Source: an uncultured Prevotella sp.
GTDB taxonomy: Bacteria; Bacteroidota; Bacteroidia; Bacteroidales; Bacteroidaceae
DNA length: 44,197 nucleotides
Direction of reading: 5' to 3'
Assembly: GCA_947169185.1 (NCBI GenBank)
Contig: CAMVOS010000022.1
Coordinates: 1-44,197, forward strand
Program-made: the position numbers and the translations under genes
Shown here: positions 6,453 to 14,632 of the stretch, in pieces
Layout of the letters: every line of letters starts with the position of its first letter
Numbering within the stretch: position 1 is the stretch's first letter
Notes under the pieces: model-generated
Told to the model about the DNA's origin: nothing
The model's input: only the letters and a program-made list of their open reading frames with translations
Database searches by the model: none

Positions 6453-8531
6453 ATGCGCAGATTACTGACCATACTTATTACATCTGCCATCTTCCATCTA
6501 TCGTCAAGCGCACAGTCGTGGACGGCAGATAATGGTAACGGCACGTTTACCAACCCATTGTTCTATGACGAATTCTCCGATCCAGACATCATCCGTGTGG
6601 GCGACGACTACTATCTGGCAGGAACCACGATGCACACCGTTCCAGGACTCGTCATCCTGCACTCGAAGGACCTGGTGAACTGGGAGAATGTCAGCTATTG
6701 CTTTGACCGTTTTGACTTCAAGGACGACGCCTTCTCGCTGAAGAACCACAAGGAGATATACGGTCAGGGCATCTGGGCTCCCGCCATCCGCTATGCCAAC
6801 GGACAATTCTACGTTTTCTCGAATGTCAACGGCAAGGGGTTGCAATGCTACACCTCGAAAGATATCCGTGGACCGTGGAAGCATCAGAACATGAAGGGTA
6901 ACATCTACGACCTATCGGTACTCTTCGACGACGATGGCAAGATTTATGCCATTCACAAGTATGGTGAGGTGCATTGTACGGAACTGAAGCCTGACATGAG
7001 CGGTCCCGTGGAAGGTACCGACCGTGTCATCATTCCTGAGGGCAACGGTGTCGGTGAGGGGCATCACATGTACAAGATTGACGGCATGTACTACCTCATA
7101 TCGACAGACTACAAGCCCAACGGCCGCACACTCTGCTCACGTTCGAAGAGCATCTGGGGACCGTATGAGACGCATGTCATCACAGCCGACGAGACATACG
7201 GCTATTATGGCGTGGGACGGACACAGGTGCCTAAGGGCGAAAAGTACCGTATCGGTAGCGATGGTGCCAAATTCTCCATCATCCGAACCAGTGCGGATCT
7301 GACTGGGTGCGACAATGCCCATCAAGGTGGTATCGTGCAGGCTAAGGACGGCTCGTGGTGGGCATTGCTCATGCAAGACTTCCACTCTATTGGCCGTACC
7401 GTCTGTCTGATGCCAGTAACGTGGGTTGACGGATGGCCAATGGTAGGACTGAAAGGTAATCTGGGACGCGCACCTCGCACATGGTTCAAGCCCAATAGTG
7501 ATGAACAGATAACACCCCATGCACCCTATCAGCGTAGTGACGACTTCAATGGCAATACGCTTGGACGCATTTGGCAGTGGAACCACAACCCTGACGACTC
7601 GAAATGGAGTTTGAAGAACGGACGTCTGCGCCTGAACACCATGCCTGCTGAGCAGTTGATGTGGGCACGCAATTCGCTGACGCAACGCGTCATTGGTCCG
7701 ACATCAGAAACAACCGTCGAACTCTATACACAAGGTATGAAAGACGGTGATGTGGCTGGTCTTGGCAACATCAACGTGCCTTGCTCGTGGATAGGCATCG
7801 TCAAGAAAGGCAATCAGTTCACGCTGCGTTGCTTTGAACAACTGAGAAACGACACCATCAACATCCCCGTAGAACTGGCAAACGACAAGATATGGCTGTG
7901 GTGTCTGGGTGACTACGACAACAATCAGGCACAGTACGCCTACTCGTTGGACGGCATGATGTTCAGACCCGTGGGACAACCTATGCAACTATCCTATCAG
8001 CTCATTACCTTCCAAGGATCGCGCCATGCACTCTTTGCCTTCAATAGTAAAGGTGTGAATGGTGGCTATGCTGAGTTCGACAACTTTACGGTCAAAGAGC
8101 CGATGGCCGATCGTAGCAAGAATATTCCATACGGCAAGACTGTGCGTATTCTCAACAAAGCCACGAACCGACCCGCCATTGCTCTGGAACACGGCATACT
8201 ACACGAAAGCACTACCAGCGACAAGAGCGACCAGACAAAGTTCCGCATCATTGACCGTCAGCAGGGAAAAGTGATTTTGCAGTGTGCAGACGGACGATAC
8301 ATTAAGGCATACGGTGAGGGATTGCCTGGTGACGTACGCTTTACGACAGACGAGAAGGAGGCAGAAGAATTCCTGTGGCAGGACTATCTGAACAACGACT
8401 TCATGCTACTCTCGCTGAAGAATCACCGTTATCTGGGCAAGAGTCCTACGACAGGCAGTCCCTATTCAATGGATTATACAGGACCTGACCCTGCACGTCG
8501 CAATGGCTCGGTACTACATTGGGAGGAATAG
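6453..8531 (+). CDS. Secreted GH43 glycosidase (xylosidase/arabinofuranosidase type) with C-terminal beta-trefoil-like domain
   Basis: A 692-residue protein with a signal peptide (cut near SSSAQS). The five-bladed GH43 propeller spans about residues 30-340. Its catalytic triad is visible: base Asp43 in FSDPDIIR, pKa-tuning Asp153 in YDLSVLFDDDGK, and acid Glu202 in GEGHHMYK. A concanavalin-like GH43 C2 sandwich follows (about 365-550: DDFNGNTLGRIWQWNHNPDD..., ending YAEFDNFTV). The last ~130 residues (ILNKATNRPAIALEHG ... RYLGKSP) look like a fascin/ricin-type beta-trefoil, which I infer may bind sugar. Substrate probably arabinoxylan or arabinan oligosaccharides given the GH51 neighbour. It ends 3 nt from the convergent arabinanase gene. 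Confidence 0.88.
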   Translation: MRRLLTILITSAIFHLSSSAQSWTADNGNGTFTNPLFYDEFSDPDIIRVGDDYYLAGTTMHTVPGLVILHSKDLVNWENVSYCFDRFDFKDDAFSLKNHKEIYGQGIWAPAIRYANGQFYVFSNVNGKGLQCYTSKDIRGPWKHQNMKGNIYDLSVLFDDDGKIYAIHKYGEVHCTELKPDMSGPVEGTDRVIIPEGNGVGEGHHMYKIDGMYYLISTDYKPNGRTLCSRSKSIWGPYETHVITADETYGYYGVGRTQVPKGEKYRIGSDGAKFSIIRTSADLTGCDNAHQGGIVQAKDGSWWALLMQDFHSIGRTVCLMPVTWVDGWPMVGLKGNLGRAPRTWFKPNSDEQITPHAPYQRSDDFNGNTLGRIWQWNHNPDDSKWSLKNGRLRLNTMPAEQLMWARNSLTQRVIGPTSETTVELYTQGMKDGDVAGLGNINVPCSWIGIVKKGNQFTLRCFEQLRNDTINIPVELANDKIWLWCLGDYDNNQAQYAYSLDGMMFRPVGQPMQLSYQLITFQGSRHALFAFNSKGVNGGYAEFDNFTVKEPMADRSKNIPYGKTVRILNKATNRPAIALEHGILHESTTSDKSDQTKFRIIDRQQGKVILQCADGRYIKAYGEGLPGDVRFTTDEKEAEEFLWQDYLNNDFMLLSLKNHRYLGKSPTTGSPYSMDYTGPDPARRNGSVLHWEE

Positions 8532-8534
8532 ACA

Positions 8535-10349
8535 TTAAGGTTTCAGGCATTTCTTTCCATTCCGAATGTAGATTCCCTTGTGCTGTAGCGAACTGACACA
8601 TTGACCGCTAAGATTGTAAACTGCGCCATTGTCTAGACCCCTGTCGGAGGTAACGCCAGCTATTCCGGTAGTAGTCTCAGTCTGATAGCCCCAAATGGTA
8701 ACACCTATCGAAGAGGCCAATGCCGTAAAGGCAGGCACCTTGGTGTCAGTAGGTTCCAACTTCTGCTCTACCATCACGCCCTGATAGGTTGTAGAGCCGA
8801 GTTTGAGAGTGATATACGACGTACCTTCTTCGATGCTCCAGGTTCCAGTAGCAGAACCGCTGATGGTACCATCGCGCTTCAGTTCAATGTCGACGGGCTT
8901 CGCAGTAGCCTTTGTGGTGTGGTCGAGCTTGTAGTTATGAGTCAGAAGCTTATACTTGCCAGGAATCTTGTCGGTGGCAATCTGCTGCGTCGTAGCGATG
9001 TCGGCACTCTTGACCTGTTCGCCAGTATATTCAAAGGGAGCAACCACAAGCCAGCCATTCTTGTTTTGGAACACCTGATGAACGCGCACCTGATGGCCTT
9101 CGCCCCAATTCTGGAAACGGGTATGGTAGACCAAATAGGTACGACCATCCTCCGCAGCAATGATGGAATTATGACCTTGTGAACGCTCGCCCGATTTCTC
9201 GCCGTTGGCAGCATTAAGTTGATTGCCCCACGAGGTGTAGGCACCAAAGATATTGACGCCACGATTGCCGTCATTCTCCTGTGGACCGAAGTTCAACTGA
9301 TAGCTATTGAACACAGCAGCACTACCCTTGCTGTCAACATACGGACCATCCGGCTTCTCAGAACGGAAGACGCGCATCTGGTAGCCACCATTGTTATAAT
9401 CATCAGGATTACCACCGGCAGCCAAGCCGCCATTCGTGACAAACAGGAAGTAGTAGCCACCGATATACTCGATGTAGCTGGCCTCGCCGCTGACATAGTA
9501 GCCACCTGCAATCTTCTTACCGAAGTAGGGGTCGCTGGTATTGCTGGTGTCATACTGCACGTCATAGTCGCGCAAGCCAGTTTCTTCGTCCAACTCAAGC
9601 ATAAAAATGCCACCGCTCCACGAACCGTACGACATCCAGAGCTTGCCCTGCTCATCGTAGAATACACAAGGGTCTATGCAGTTGGGAAAACTGGGCTTAT
9701 TCCATGCGGCCCAAGGTGAACTATAGCGAGCAGGTAACGACGACTGCGTGCCAAGCACAATCTCCAGATCGGTATCCTTATAGGACGCACCCGTGTGGAA
9801 TCCGCTCATCACAACAGGTGCCTGATATCGGTAGGGACCAGTAATCTGGTCGGCAGTTAGCAGGATGATGCTGGAATACCAGTTGTCGCCATTGAGGCTG
9901 AGGTACATGCACCACTTCTGCATGGCCTTATTGTAAATGACGTCGGGGGCCCACATATTGCCATCGACACTGTATCCGTTAGCATTACCCTGATTTCCGC
10001 CCATTGCAGACCAAGCAAAAGCATTGAAGGCGAAGTCATACGCCACCCCACCCTTCTTGACCTTCGTGACCTGAGGTGTAGTAAAAGCCTGTGAGTTTGC
10101 GGCATTTCCACTGGAAGCCGTCTGCCAAGGCACAGTAACCGAAGACCAACCCATCAAATTCTTGGTCTTGGCAACACCTCGGTGTGAACCGAAAATATAA
10201 TAGGTATGCTCGTTAGGTTCCCATACTATGCTGGGATCGTGCACACTGGCACGTACTAAAGTATAGCTAGCTGCAGATACGTGGCACACTGTCCGTCCGC
10301 CCAACATACCCAAAAGCAGCATCAACGAAAGTAAGATTTGTCTTCTCAT
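8535..10349 (-). CDS. Secreted endo-1,5-alpha-L-arabinanase, GH43
   Basis: A 604-residue enzyme with a signal peptide (MRRQILLSLMLLLGML). The GH43 propeller includes Asp38 in SVHDPSIVW, WAPDVIYN, Asp226 in CIDPCVFYDEQGKLWMSYGSWSGG and Glu289 in SGEASYIEY, consistent with endo-arabinanases, plus LVYHTRF with the structural His. From about residue 460 a lipocalin-like beta-barrel follows (GKYKLLTHNYKL ... VTIWGYQ), matching the GH43 C-terminal domain of Bacteroidetes/Bacillus AbnA-type enzymes. The extreme C terminus (YNLSGQCV ... KGIYIRNGKK) resembles the short conserved tail of many secreted Bacteroidales proteins (type IX sorting-like). It is convergent with the GH43/GH51 genes and presumably cleaves the arabinan backbone that GH51 debranches. 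Confidence 0.88.
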   Translation of the reverse strand: MRRQILLSLMLLLGMLGGRTVCHVSAASYTLVRASVHDPSIVWEPNEHTYYIFGSHRGVAKTKNLMGWSSVTVPWQTASSGNAANSQAFTTPQVTKVKKGGVAYDFAFNAFAWSAMGGNQGNANGYSVDGNMWAPDVIYNKAMQKWCMYLSLNGDNWYSSIILLTADQITGPYRYQAPVVMSGFHTGASYKDTDLEIVLGTQSSLPARYSSPWAAWNKPSFPNCIDPCVFYDEQGKLWMSYGSWSGGIFMLELDEETGLRDYDVQYDTSNTSDPYFGKKIAGGYYVSGEASYIEYIGGYYFLFVTNGGLAAGGNPDDYNNGGYQMRVFRSEKPDGPYVDSKGSAAVFNSYQLNFGPQENDGNRGVNIFGAYTSWGNQLNAANGEKSGERSQGHNSIIAAEDGRTYLVYHTRFQNWGEGHQVRVHQVFQNKNGWLVVAPFEYTGEQVKSADIATTQQIATDKIPGKYKLLTHNYKLDHTTKATAKPVDIELKRDGTISGSATGTWSIEEGTSYITLKLGSTTYQGVMVEQKLEPTDTKVPAFTALASSIGVTIWGYQTETTTGIAGVTSDRGLDNGAVYNLSGQCVSSLQHKGIYIRNGKKCLKP

Positions 10350-10398
10350 TAGTGATTTGTTTTGTTAATTCTTTGAGGACTATTTGCTAAATTGTGGC

Positions 10399-10406
10399 CA
10401 AAGATA
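10399..10406 (-). promoter_or_regulatory. -7 element upstream of the endo-arabinanase gene
   Basis: TATCTTTG on the minus strand, about 50 bp before the start codon. No clear TTTG -33 lies at the expected distance, so an activator may be needed. Confidence 0.5.
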
Positions 10407-10480
10407 CGAAGAAAAAAGAATATAAAAAATTATTTGAGGTAAAATAACACAATAAAAGGGGCAAAATTCGTTTGATATAG

Positions 10481-10511
10481 GGATTTTCCCCAACGAGTTT
10501 AGGGAAAATCC
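10481..10511. repeat. 10-bp inverted repeat, candidate operator
   Basis: GGATTTTCCC and GGGAAAATCC are perfect arms separated by 11 nt. The right arm abuts the -33 box of the rightward gene, a position suited to an activator or repressor. There is no T-run, so it is not a terminator. Confidence 0.7.
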
Positions 10512-10543
10512 TTTGTTTTTACCCTATTGTCTTCATAATTTTG
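10512..10543 (+). promoter_or_regulatory. Promoter of the Ser/Gly/His-rich secreted protein gene
   Basis: -33 TTTG (10512-10515) and -7 TAATTTTG (10536-10543), 20 bp apart. The leader is about 45 nt. Confidence 0.7.
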
Positions 10544-10593
10544 CAGCGTGAAAAGTTAACTCTGATTGTTGAACACTTTAAATAATAAGAATT

Positions 10594-11442
10594 ATGAAAA
10601 AGATGATGATAGCCCTGACAATGATGCTGCTGACGGCGGCTACGGGCAAGGCAATGAGCTATGAGCAGGCACGCAACGAGGCCCTCTTCCTGACAGACAA
10701 GATGGCTTACGAGTTGAACCTGACTGACGAACAGTATGAGGCTGCTTACGAAATCAACCTCGACTATCTGATGGGTGTAGCAAGCCGCGACGACGTCTTC
10801 GGCACCTATTGGGAGCGCCGCAACCTGGATCTGAGCTATATCCTGCTCGAGTGGCAGTGGAACGCTTTCTGTGCAGCCACCTATTTCTATCGCCCATTGT
10901 ACTGGGACGCTGGTTTCTGGCACTTCGCTGTCTATGCCCGTTATCCACATCGCGACTATTTCTTCTTCGGACGTCCCGTATTCTATGCTACCTATCGTGG
11001 CGCACATGCTTGGCACGTAGTAGGCGGACACGGCTACTATCACGGTCGTCGCGACCACTTCCGTCCCTCTCATTCTACAGGACGCTCACACTTTGGCATG
11101 CTGGACCGTTGGAATCGTGGCGACTTCAATCATGGTCGTCATCATAGCACCCGCCCAGGTTTCAGCCATTCTACGCATCACGGAGGACCTCGCAGCAGCT
11201 CGACGCAAAGTACAGTGAACCGCCCAAGTCACCACAACAACTCTGGTCGTCCTACAATGAGCGAAAGCCATCCAAGTTCAGGAGGTTCACTCGGCAGAAG
11301 CCACAGCAGTGGCAGCTTCAGCAGAAGTGGAGGAACTTCCCACAGCAGCGGTAGTTCCCACAGCAGCGGCAGCTTTAGCAGAGCCGGAGGCAGTGCAGGC
11401 CATAGTGGTGGTGGAAGCCGCAATATGGGCGGACGTCGATAA
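10594..11442 (+). CDS. Secreted protein with helical N-domain and Ser/Gly/His-rich tail, function unknown
   Basis: 282 residues with a signal peptide (MKKMMIALTMMLLTAATGKA). A helical segment (about 22-62, SYEQARNEALFLTDKMAYELNLTDEQYEAAYEIN in part) carries the 'LNLTDEQ' pattern seen in Spy/CpxP-like periplasmic proteins. An aromatic-rich middle (about 75-150, many W/Y/F/H) follows. The C-terminal ~110 residues are low complexity: repeated SHSSGSFSRSGG, many His and Arg, ending GGGSRNMGGRR. I do not recognise a named family. The tail could bind metal or polyanions, but this is speculation. The last 156 nt are overlapped in antisense by the convergent histidine phosphatase gene. An inverted repeat sits directly upstream of its promoter. 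Confidence 0.6.
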   Translation: MKKMMIALTMMLLTAATGKAMSYEQARNEALFLTDKMAYELNLTDEQYEAAYEINLDYLMGVASRDDVFGTYWERRNLDLSYILLEWQWNAFCAATYFYRPLYWDAGFWHFAVYARYPHRDYFFFGRPVFYATYRGAHAWHVVGGHGYYHGRRDHFRPSHSTGRSHFGMLDRWNRGDFNHGRHHSTRPGFSHSTHHGGPRSSSTQSTVNRPSHHNNSGRPTMSESHPSSGGSLGRSHSSGSFSRSGGTSHSSGSSHSSGSFSRAGGSAGHSGGGSRNMGGRR

Positions 11443-11937
11443 GATACGCACCTCAGCATTCATCATGCGCTGCACCTCACGCATCGGACACTGCGCATAG
11501 ACAGCCAGAATGGCTTTGTTCGTAATGCCATGACCAACGGCCACCACCCGCTTATCAGGGTAGGTGGTCGTTATATAAATAAGAAAGGAGCGTGCGCGTT
11601 CTAATAATGCGTCCTCACTCTCAATATCGTCGGGCCACGTCTCCCCCCGCAAGTCGGGAATAAAACGCCCCGTAAAACTCCCCCAGTCACGTTCACGCAG
11701 TAGTTTGGTCGTCAGCACGGATAAGCCATGAGGTGCAGCAATGATTTCTGCAGTCTGTACAGCGCGATGCAAATCGCTGGCTATAACAGCATCAATAGGT
11801 TCGACTGACAAGCGCTCAGCCACCTGCTGGGCTTGTTCCCTACCCTTCTCGTTAAGCTCGCCCTGCGTCTGTCCTTGCATAATCTGGCGGGCATTATCGA
11901 CCGTTTCTCCGTGTCGTACTAAAAAAATTGTTGTCAT
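11287..11937 (-). CDS. Histidine phosphatase family protein (phosphoglycerate-mutase-like) with run-on C terminus
   Basis: 216 residues. The first ~165 are a normal histidine phosphatase: catalytic LVRHGET (His9), the RERDWG acid (Glu82) and the second His in AVGHGITN (His136). Likely a cytosolic phosphatase of small phosphate esters; substrate not predictable. After NAEVRIL, where many relatives end, the frame continues through 51 residues of Ala/Ser/Thr-rich sequence that are simply the antisense of the Ser/Gly tail of the convergent gene. Either the original stop was lost and the protein was extended, or the C terminus is an overlap artefact. The ATG lies only a few bases after its predicted -7 box, suggesting a leaderless mRNA. 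Confidence 0.8.
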   Translation of the reverse strand: MTTIFLVRHGETVDNARQIMQGQTQGELNEKGREQAQQVAERLSVEPIDAVIASDLHRAVQTAEIIAAPHGLSVLTTKLLRERDWGSFTGRFIPDLRGETWPDDIESEDALLERARSFLIYITTTYPDKRVVAVGHGITNKAILAVYAQCPMREVQRMMNAEVRILSTSAHIAASTTTMACTASGSAKAAAAVGTTAAVGSSSTSAEAATAVASAE

Positions 11938-11979
11938 TTGTGTGCAAAGTTACGAAAAATTAGTAACTTTGCACACAAA
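11937..11979. promoter_or_regulatory. Perfectly symmetric divergent promoter
   Basis: TTTGTGTGCAAAGTTAC, 9 nt, then its exact reverse complement. Each arm carries a -7 TAACTTTG (minus: 11945-11952; plus: 11964-11971) and a TTTG in mirrored positions (11937-11940 and 11976-11979), 23 bp from the opposite -7 box. It drives the histidine phosphatase leftward, nearly leaderless, and the DUF308 gene rightward. Confidence 0.75.
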
Positions 11980-11998
11980 ATACTCAAATAAAACCATT

Positions 11999-12766
11999 AT
12001 GAAACTATTTCAGAGTTCAATTTTCAGAGCGATATGTGCCATCATAGTTGGTATATTGCTCATCAAGTTTCCGAAAGACGGTGTCACGTGGCTTACGGTA
12101 GCTATTGGTGTATTGTTCCTGATATCGGGTGTGATAGCTTTGATTGCCTATCTGCATGCGCGCAAGCATGCTGCCGAATATACCATTATCGACAAGCAGG
12201 GTCGCGTTATCAGCGGCAGTCAGCCCACCTTCCCCATTGTCGGAGCCGGTAGCATCATTTTCGGACTCACGCTGGCTGTAACACCCGGTTTCTTCATCAA
12301 CGGACTGATGTATATTCTTGGAGCCATCATGATATTGGGAGGTCTGAACCTGCTCATCAGTCTGATTTCAGCCCGCAGGTTAGGCCCGATTCATTTTGGC
12401 TTTTGGATAGCCCCGTCGTTGATTCTGCTGACTGGCCTGTTCGTCATCTTAAAGCCCATGAAGAGTGCTGAACTGCCACTGCTCATACTCGGATGGTGTT
12501 CATTGCTCTATGGTGTGACGGAACTGATTAATGCCCTGAAGATTCACAGCATCCGCAAGGCTGCCAACAAGCAGGCTGAAGAACTGGCTCGTCAACGCCA
12601 GCTGAACGAGGAAACCGTTGCCGAGGAAATCAGTTCGGAAATTGACAATACTTCCGCAGAAACAGAAAATACTCCCGCAGTAACAGAAAATACTCCCGCT
12701 GAAACGAACAACGCTCCCACGGAGAACCGTGAGAGCGAAGAGGATTACCCTGACTTTATTGGATAG
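11999..12766 (+). CDS. DUF308 (HdeD-like) integral membrane protein
   Basis: 255 residues. Six hydrophobic segments arranged as pairs (e.g. AICAIIVGILLIKFPKDG, VAIGVLFLISGVIALIAYL, GAGSIIFGLTLAVTPGFFINGLMYILGAIMILGGLNLLI, PSLILLTGLFVILKP, LPLLILGWCSLLYGVTELIN) fit the HdeD/DUF308 family of inner-membrane proteins, whose enterobacterial member is linked to acid resistance. The C-terminal ~65 residues are cytosolic, highly acidic and carry a threefold TENTPAxT-type repeat. The ATG at 11999 is chosen because it follows the divergent promoter by about 25 nt; the open frame further upstream is antisense to the phosphatase gene. It is convergent with uridine kinase with 5 nt between stops. Confidence 0.75.
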   Translation: MKLFQSSIFRAICAIIVGILLIKFPKDGVTWLTVAIGVLFLISGVIALIAYLHARKHAAEYTIIDKQGRVISGSQPTFPIVGAGSIIFGLTLAVTPGFFINGLMYILGAIMILGGLNLLISLISARRLGPIHFGFWIAPSLILLTGLFVILKPMKSAELPLLILGWCSLLYGVTELINALKIHSIRKAANKQAEELARQRQLNEETVAEEISSEIDNTSAETENTPAVTENTPAETNNAPTENRESEEDYPDFIG

Positions 12767-12771
12767 ACAGG

Positions 12772-13386
12772 CTACACGTTGGTAACAATACCCTCGATGT
12801 AGGTTCTAAGGATATGAATGCCGGTCTTATTATCACCGCCTGACGGGATGATAAGGTCGGCATACTTCTTAGTAGGTTCAATAAACTGTTCGTGCATGGG
12901 CTTCAGCACCTTCTCGTAACGGTCGAGCACCTGATCGACAGTACGTCCACGTTCCACCACATCACGACGAATATTACGTATCAAGCGCACGTCAGCATCG
13001 GTATCCACAAAAATCTTCAGGTCCATCATGTCGCGCAACTTCTTGTAGTGCAACGTCATGATGCCCTCCAGGATGATGACTGGCTTGGGCTCTACGTGTA
13101 TCGTCTCAGGCAGACGGTTTGAGATGATATACGAATAGGTTGGCTGTTCGATAGCCTCTCCGTTCTTCAACATCTTGATATGCTCCGTCAGCAGCTTCCA
13201 GTCGAAAGCATCAGGATGGTCGAAGTTGATGGCACGACGCTCTTCATCCGTCATACCTGTCGTATCGTTATAGTACGAATCGAGGGGCACAACAGCAGCA
13301 CAATGGGGAGGCAGTGCCTGAGCAATCTTCTTCACGACGGTGGTCTTGCCCGAACCAGTACCGCCTGCTATTCCAATAATTGTCAC
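12772..13386 (-). CDS. udk: Uridine kinase
   Basis: 204 residues, phosphorylates uridine/cytidine to UMP/CMP in pyrimidine salvage. Visible motifs: Walker A GGTGSGKTT (8-16), PLDSYYND, NFDHPDAFDW, PTYSYIISNRL, VIILEGIMTL and RNIRRDVVERGR. All are typical of Udk, and the length is normal. The start codon is GTG: no ATG is available because the 40-nt gap to the upstream nuclease gene is filled by a stop-rich micro-repeat. Being directly downstream of a secreted nuclease/phosphatase-like gene, it could process nucleosides released outside the cell (inference). Confidence 0.9.
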   Translation of the reverse strand: MTIIGIAGGTGSGKTTVVKKIAQALPPHCAAVVPLDSYYNDTTGMTDEERRAINFDHPDAFDWKLLTEHIKMLKNGEAIEQPTYSYIISNRLPETIHVEPKPVIILEGIMTLHYKKLRDMMDLKIFVDTDADVRLIRNIRRDVVERGRTVDQVLDRYEKVLKPMHEQFIEPTKKYADLIIPSGGDNKTGIHILRTYIEGIVTNV

Positions 13387-13387
13387 C

Positions 13388-13428
13388 TTATTAATTTACT
13401 AATTAACTGATTTACGATTTAACGATTT
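13388..13428. repeat. Micro-repeat tract filling the EEP-udk gap
   Basis: On the minus strand: ATCGTTAA, ATCGTAA, ATCAGTTAA, TTAGTAA, ATTAATAA. These are degenerate near-tandem 7-9 nt units that supply the stop of the upstream gene and run up to the GTG start of udk. Confidence 0.6.
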
Positions 13429-14482
13429 ATTTCTTGGCCTTTACCAGATAAACCAATGTGGGCAGGTGGTCGCTATAACCATCGAGCCATACACCTCCAG
13501 CATGCGTACGCAGGGGGTTGCCCTTGTACTTGCCATCCTGCTGGAAGAGATAATCGCGACGGAATATCTGTGGCTGGAAGAACGTCAGCGACTTGTAGTC
13601 CTTCTGTCCTTCAATGTCAAGCAGGTTGCGCGACAGAATAATCTGGTCGAACAAGTTCCATGCACCATCATAGCGCAACGTACCCGTACCGCTGTCATGT
13701 ATCTTCCAGAACGGATTATACAAGCCACCCTCTTCTACCTCACTCATCTCACGCTTTGCACCGAGCGCCACAGACATAGAGGGGTCGCGAGGGTCATCGT
13801 TCATATCGCCCATAATGAACAGCTTCACGTTAGGATCATCCTTCTGCAGAGAGTCTTTAACCTCACGTATCTGACGACCACCCAACTCACGATAGTAGCT
13901 GACAGCACCACGCGAAGGCAAGTGGTTGACAATGATGGTCACATGCTCACCAGCCAACGTACCGCTGACTACCAGGAAGCCACGAGTGGCACGTCCACTC
14001 TCAATGTCATCCTGCTTTTCATATAAATAAGGTACGAGCTTGACGTCACGAACGGTAAACAACGCTGGGTTGTACAACAGGCCACAGTCTACACCACGAT
14101 GGTCGGGACCCTCAATGTGGCAGAACTGAATATTGCGAGCCTTCAGAGGTTCCTCATTACAAAGGTCTGCCAAACAACGGGCATTCTCAACCTCACTGAC
14201 ACCGATAGCGGCACAGCCTATCTTTGGCAACTTGTCGGTCCCCATCTCGGAAAGAACACGTGCCATATTGCGCAACTTGTGCGCGTACTTCAATTCCGAC
14301 CACTTATTACGACCGTCTGGCAAATATTCATAGTCATTGTGCCCTTCGTCGTGTTGTGTGTCAAAAAGATTCTCCAGGTTATAAAAACCAATGGCATAGG
14401 CACTCAGCTTACGCTCTTGAGCCTGAATAGTCATCGTTCCTACCAGGAACATGACAGCGATAATAGTCAGTAACTTTTTCAT
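13427..14482 (-). CDS. Secreted endonuclease/exonuclease/phosphatase (EEP) family protein
   Basis: 351 residues with a signal peptide (MKKLLTIIAVMFLVGTMTIQAQ). The EEP (DNase I-like) fold is clear: FYNLENLFD, metal-binding Glu in GVSEVEN, HRGVDCGLLYNP, NHLPSRG, GDMNDDP and the final catalytic pair SDHLPTLV. Such secreted Bacteroidetes EEP proteins are candidate extracellular nucleases, though phosphodiesterase or phosphatase activity is possible. It is divergent from the TonB receptor/DUF5689/OB-fold genes, which suggests shared use of extracellular nucleic acids. It is followed by udk on the same strand. Confidence 0.82.
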   Translation of the reverse strand: MKKLLTIIAVMFLVGTMTIQAQERKLSAYAIGFYNLENLFDTQHDEGHNDYEYLPDGRNKWSELKYAHKLRNMARVLSEMGTDKLPKIGCAAIGVSEVENARCLADLCNEEPLKARNIQFCHIEGPDHRGVDCGLLYNPALFTVRDVKLVPYLYEKQDDIESGRATRGFLVVSGTLAGEHVTIIVNHLPSRGAVSYYRELGGRQIREVKDSLQKDDPNVKLFIMGDMNDDPRDPSMSVALGAKREMSEVEEGGLYNPFWKIHDSGTGTLRYDGAWNLFDQIILSRNLLDIEGQKDYKSLTFFQPQIFRRDYLFQQDGKYKGNPLRTHAGGVWLDGYSDHLPTLVYLVKAKK

Positions 14483-14502
14483 ATAGTCTCAGATTTATGT
14501 TG

Positions 14503-14510
14503 CGAAGATA
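14503..14510 (-). promoter_or_regulatory. -7-like element of the EEP gene
   Basis: TATCTTCG on the minus strand, one base off the TAnnTTTG consensus, about 20 bp before the start. No clear -33. Confidence 0.4.
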
Positions 14511-14584
14511 GAGATTTTTTTTGTAAAAACGAACATTTTTCAAAAAAAAATACGAAAAAACGTACTTTTTTAAATATTATTTAT

Positions 14585-14592
14585 TATCTTTG
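14585..14592 (+). promoter_or_regulatory. -7 element of the TonB receptor operon
   Basis: TATCTTTG about 40 bp before the ATG. The -33 position holds only a T-run. The AT-rich 14510-14585 segment between the divergent genes has poly-A/T tracts. Confidence 0.55.
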
Positions 14593-14632
14593 CACCATAT
14601 CAACGTGTTTATTACTAAAAAAACTAACGCTT

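Noticed and set aside
11741..11998. N-terminal extension of the DUF308 protein
   Set aside because: Antisense to the phosphatase gene and located before the promoter at 11964-11971.
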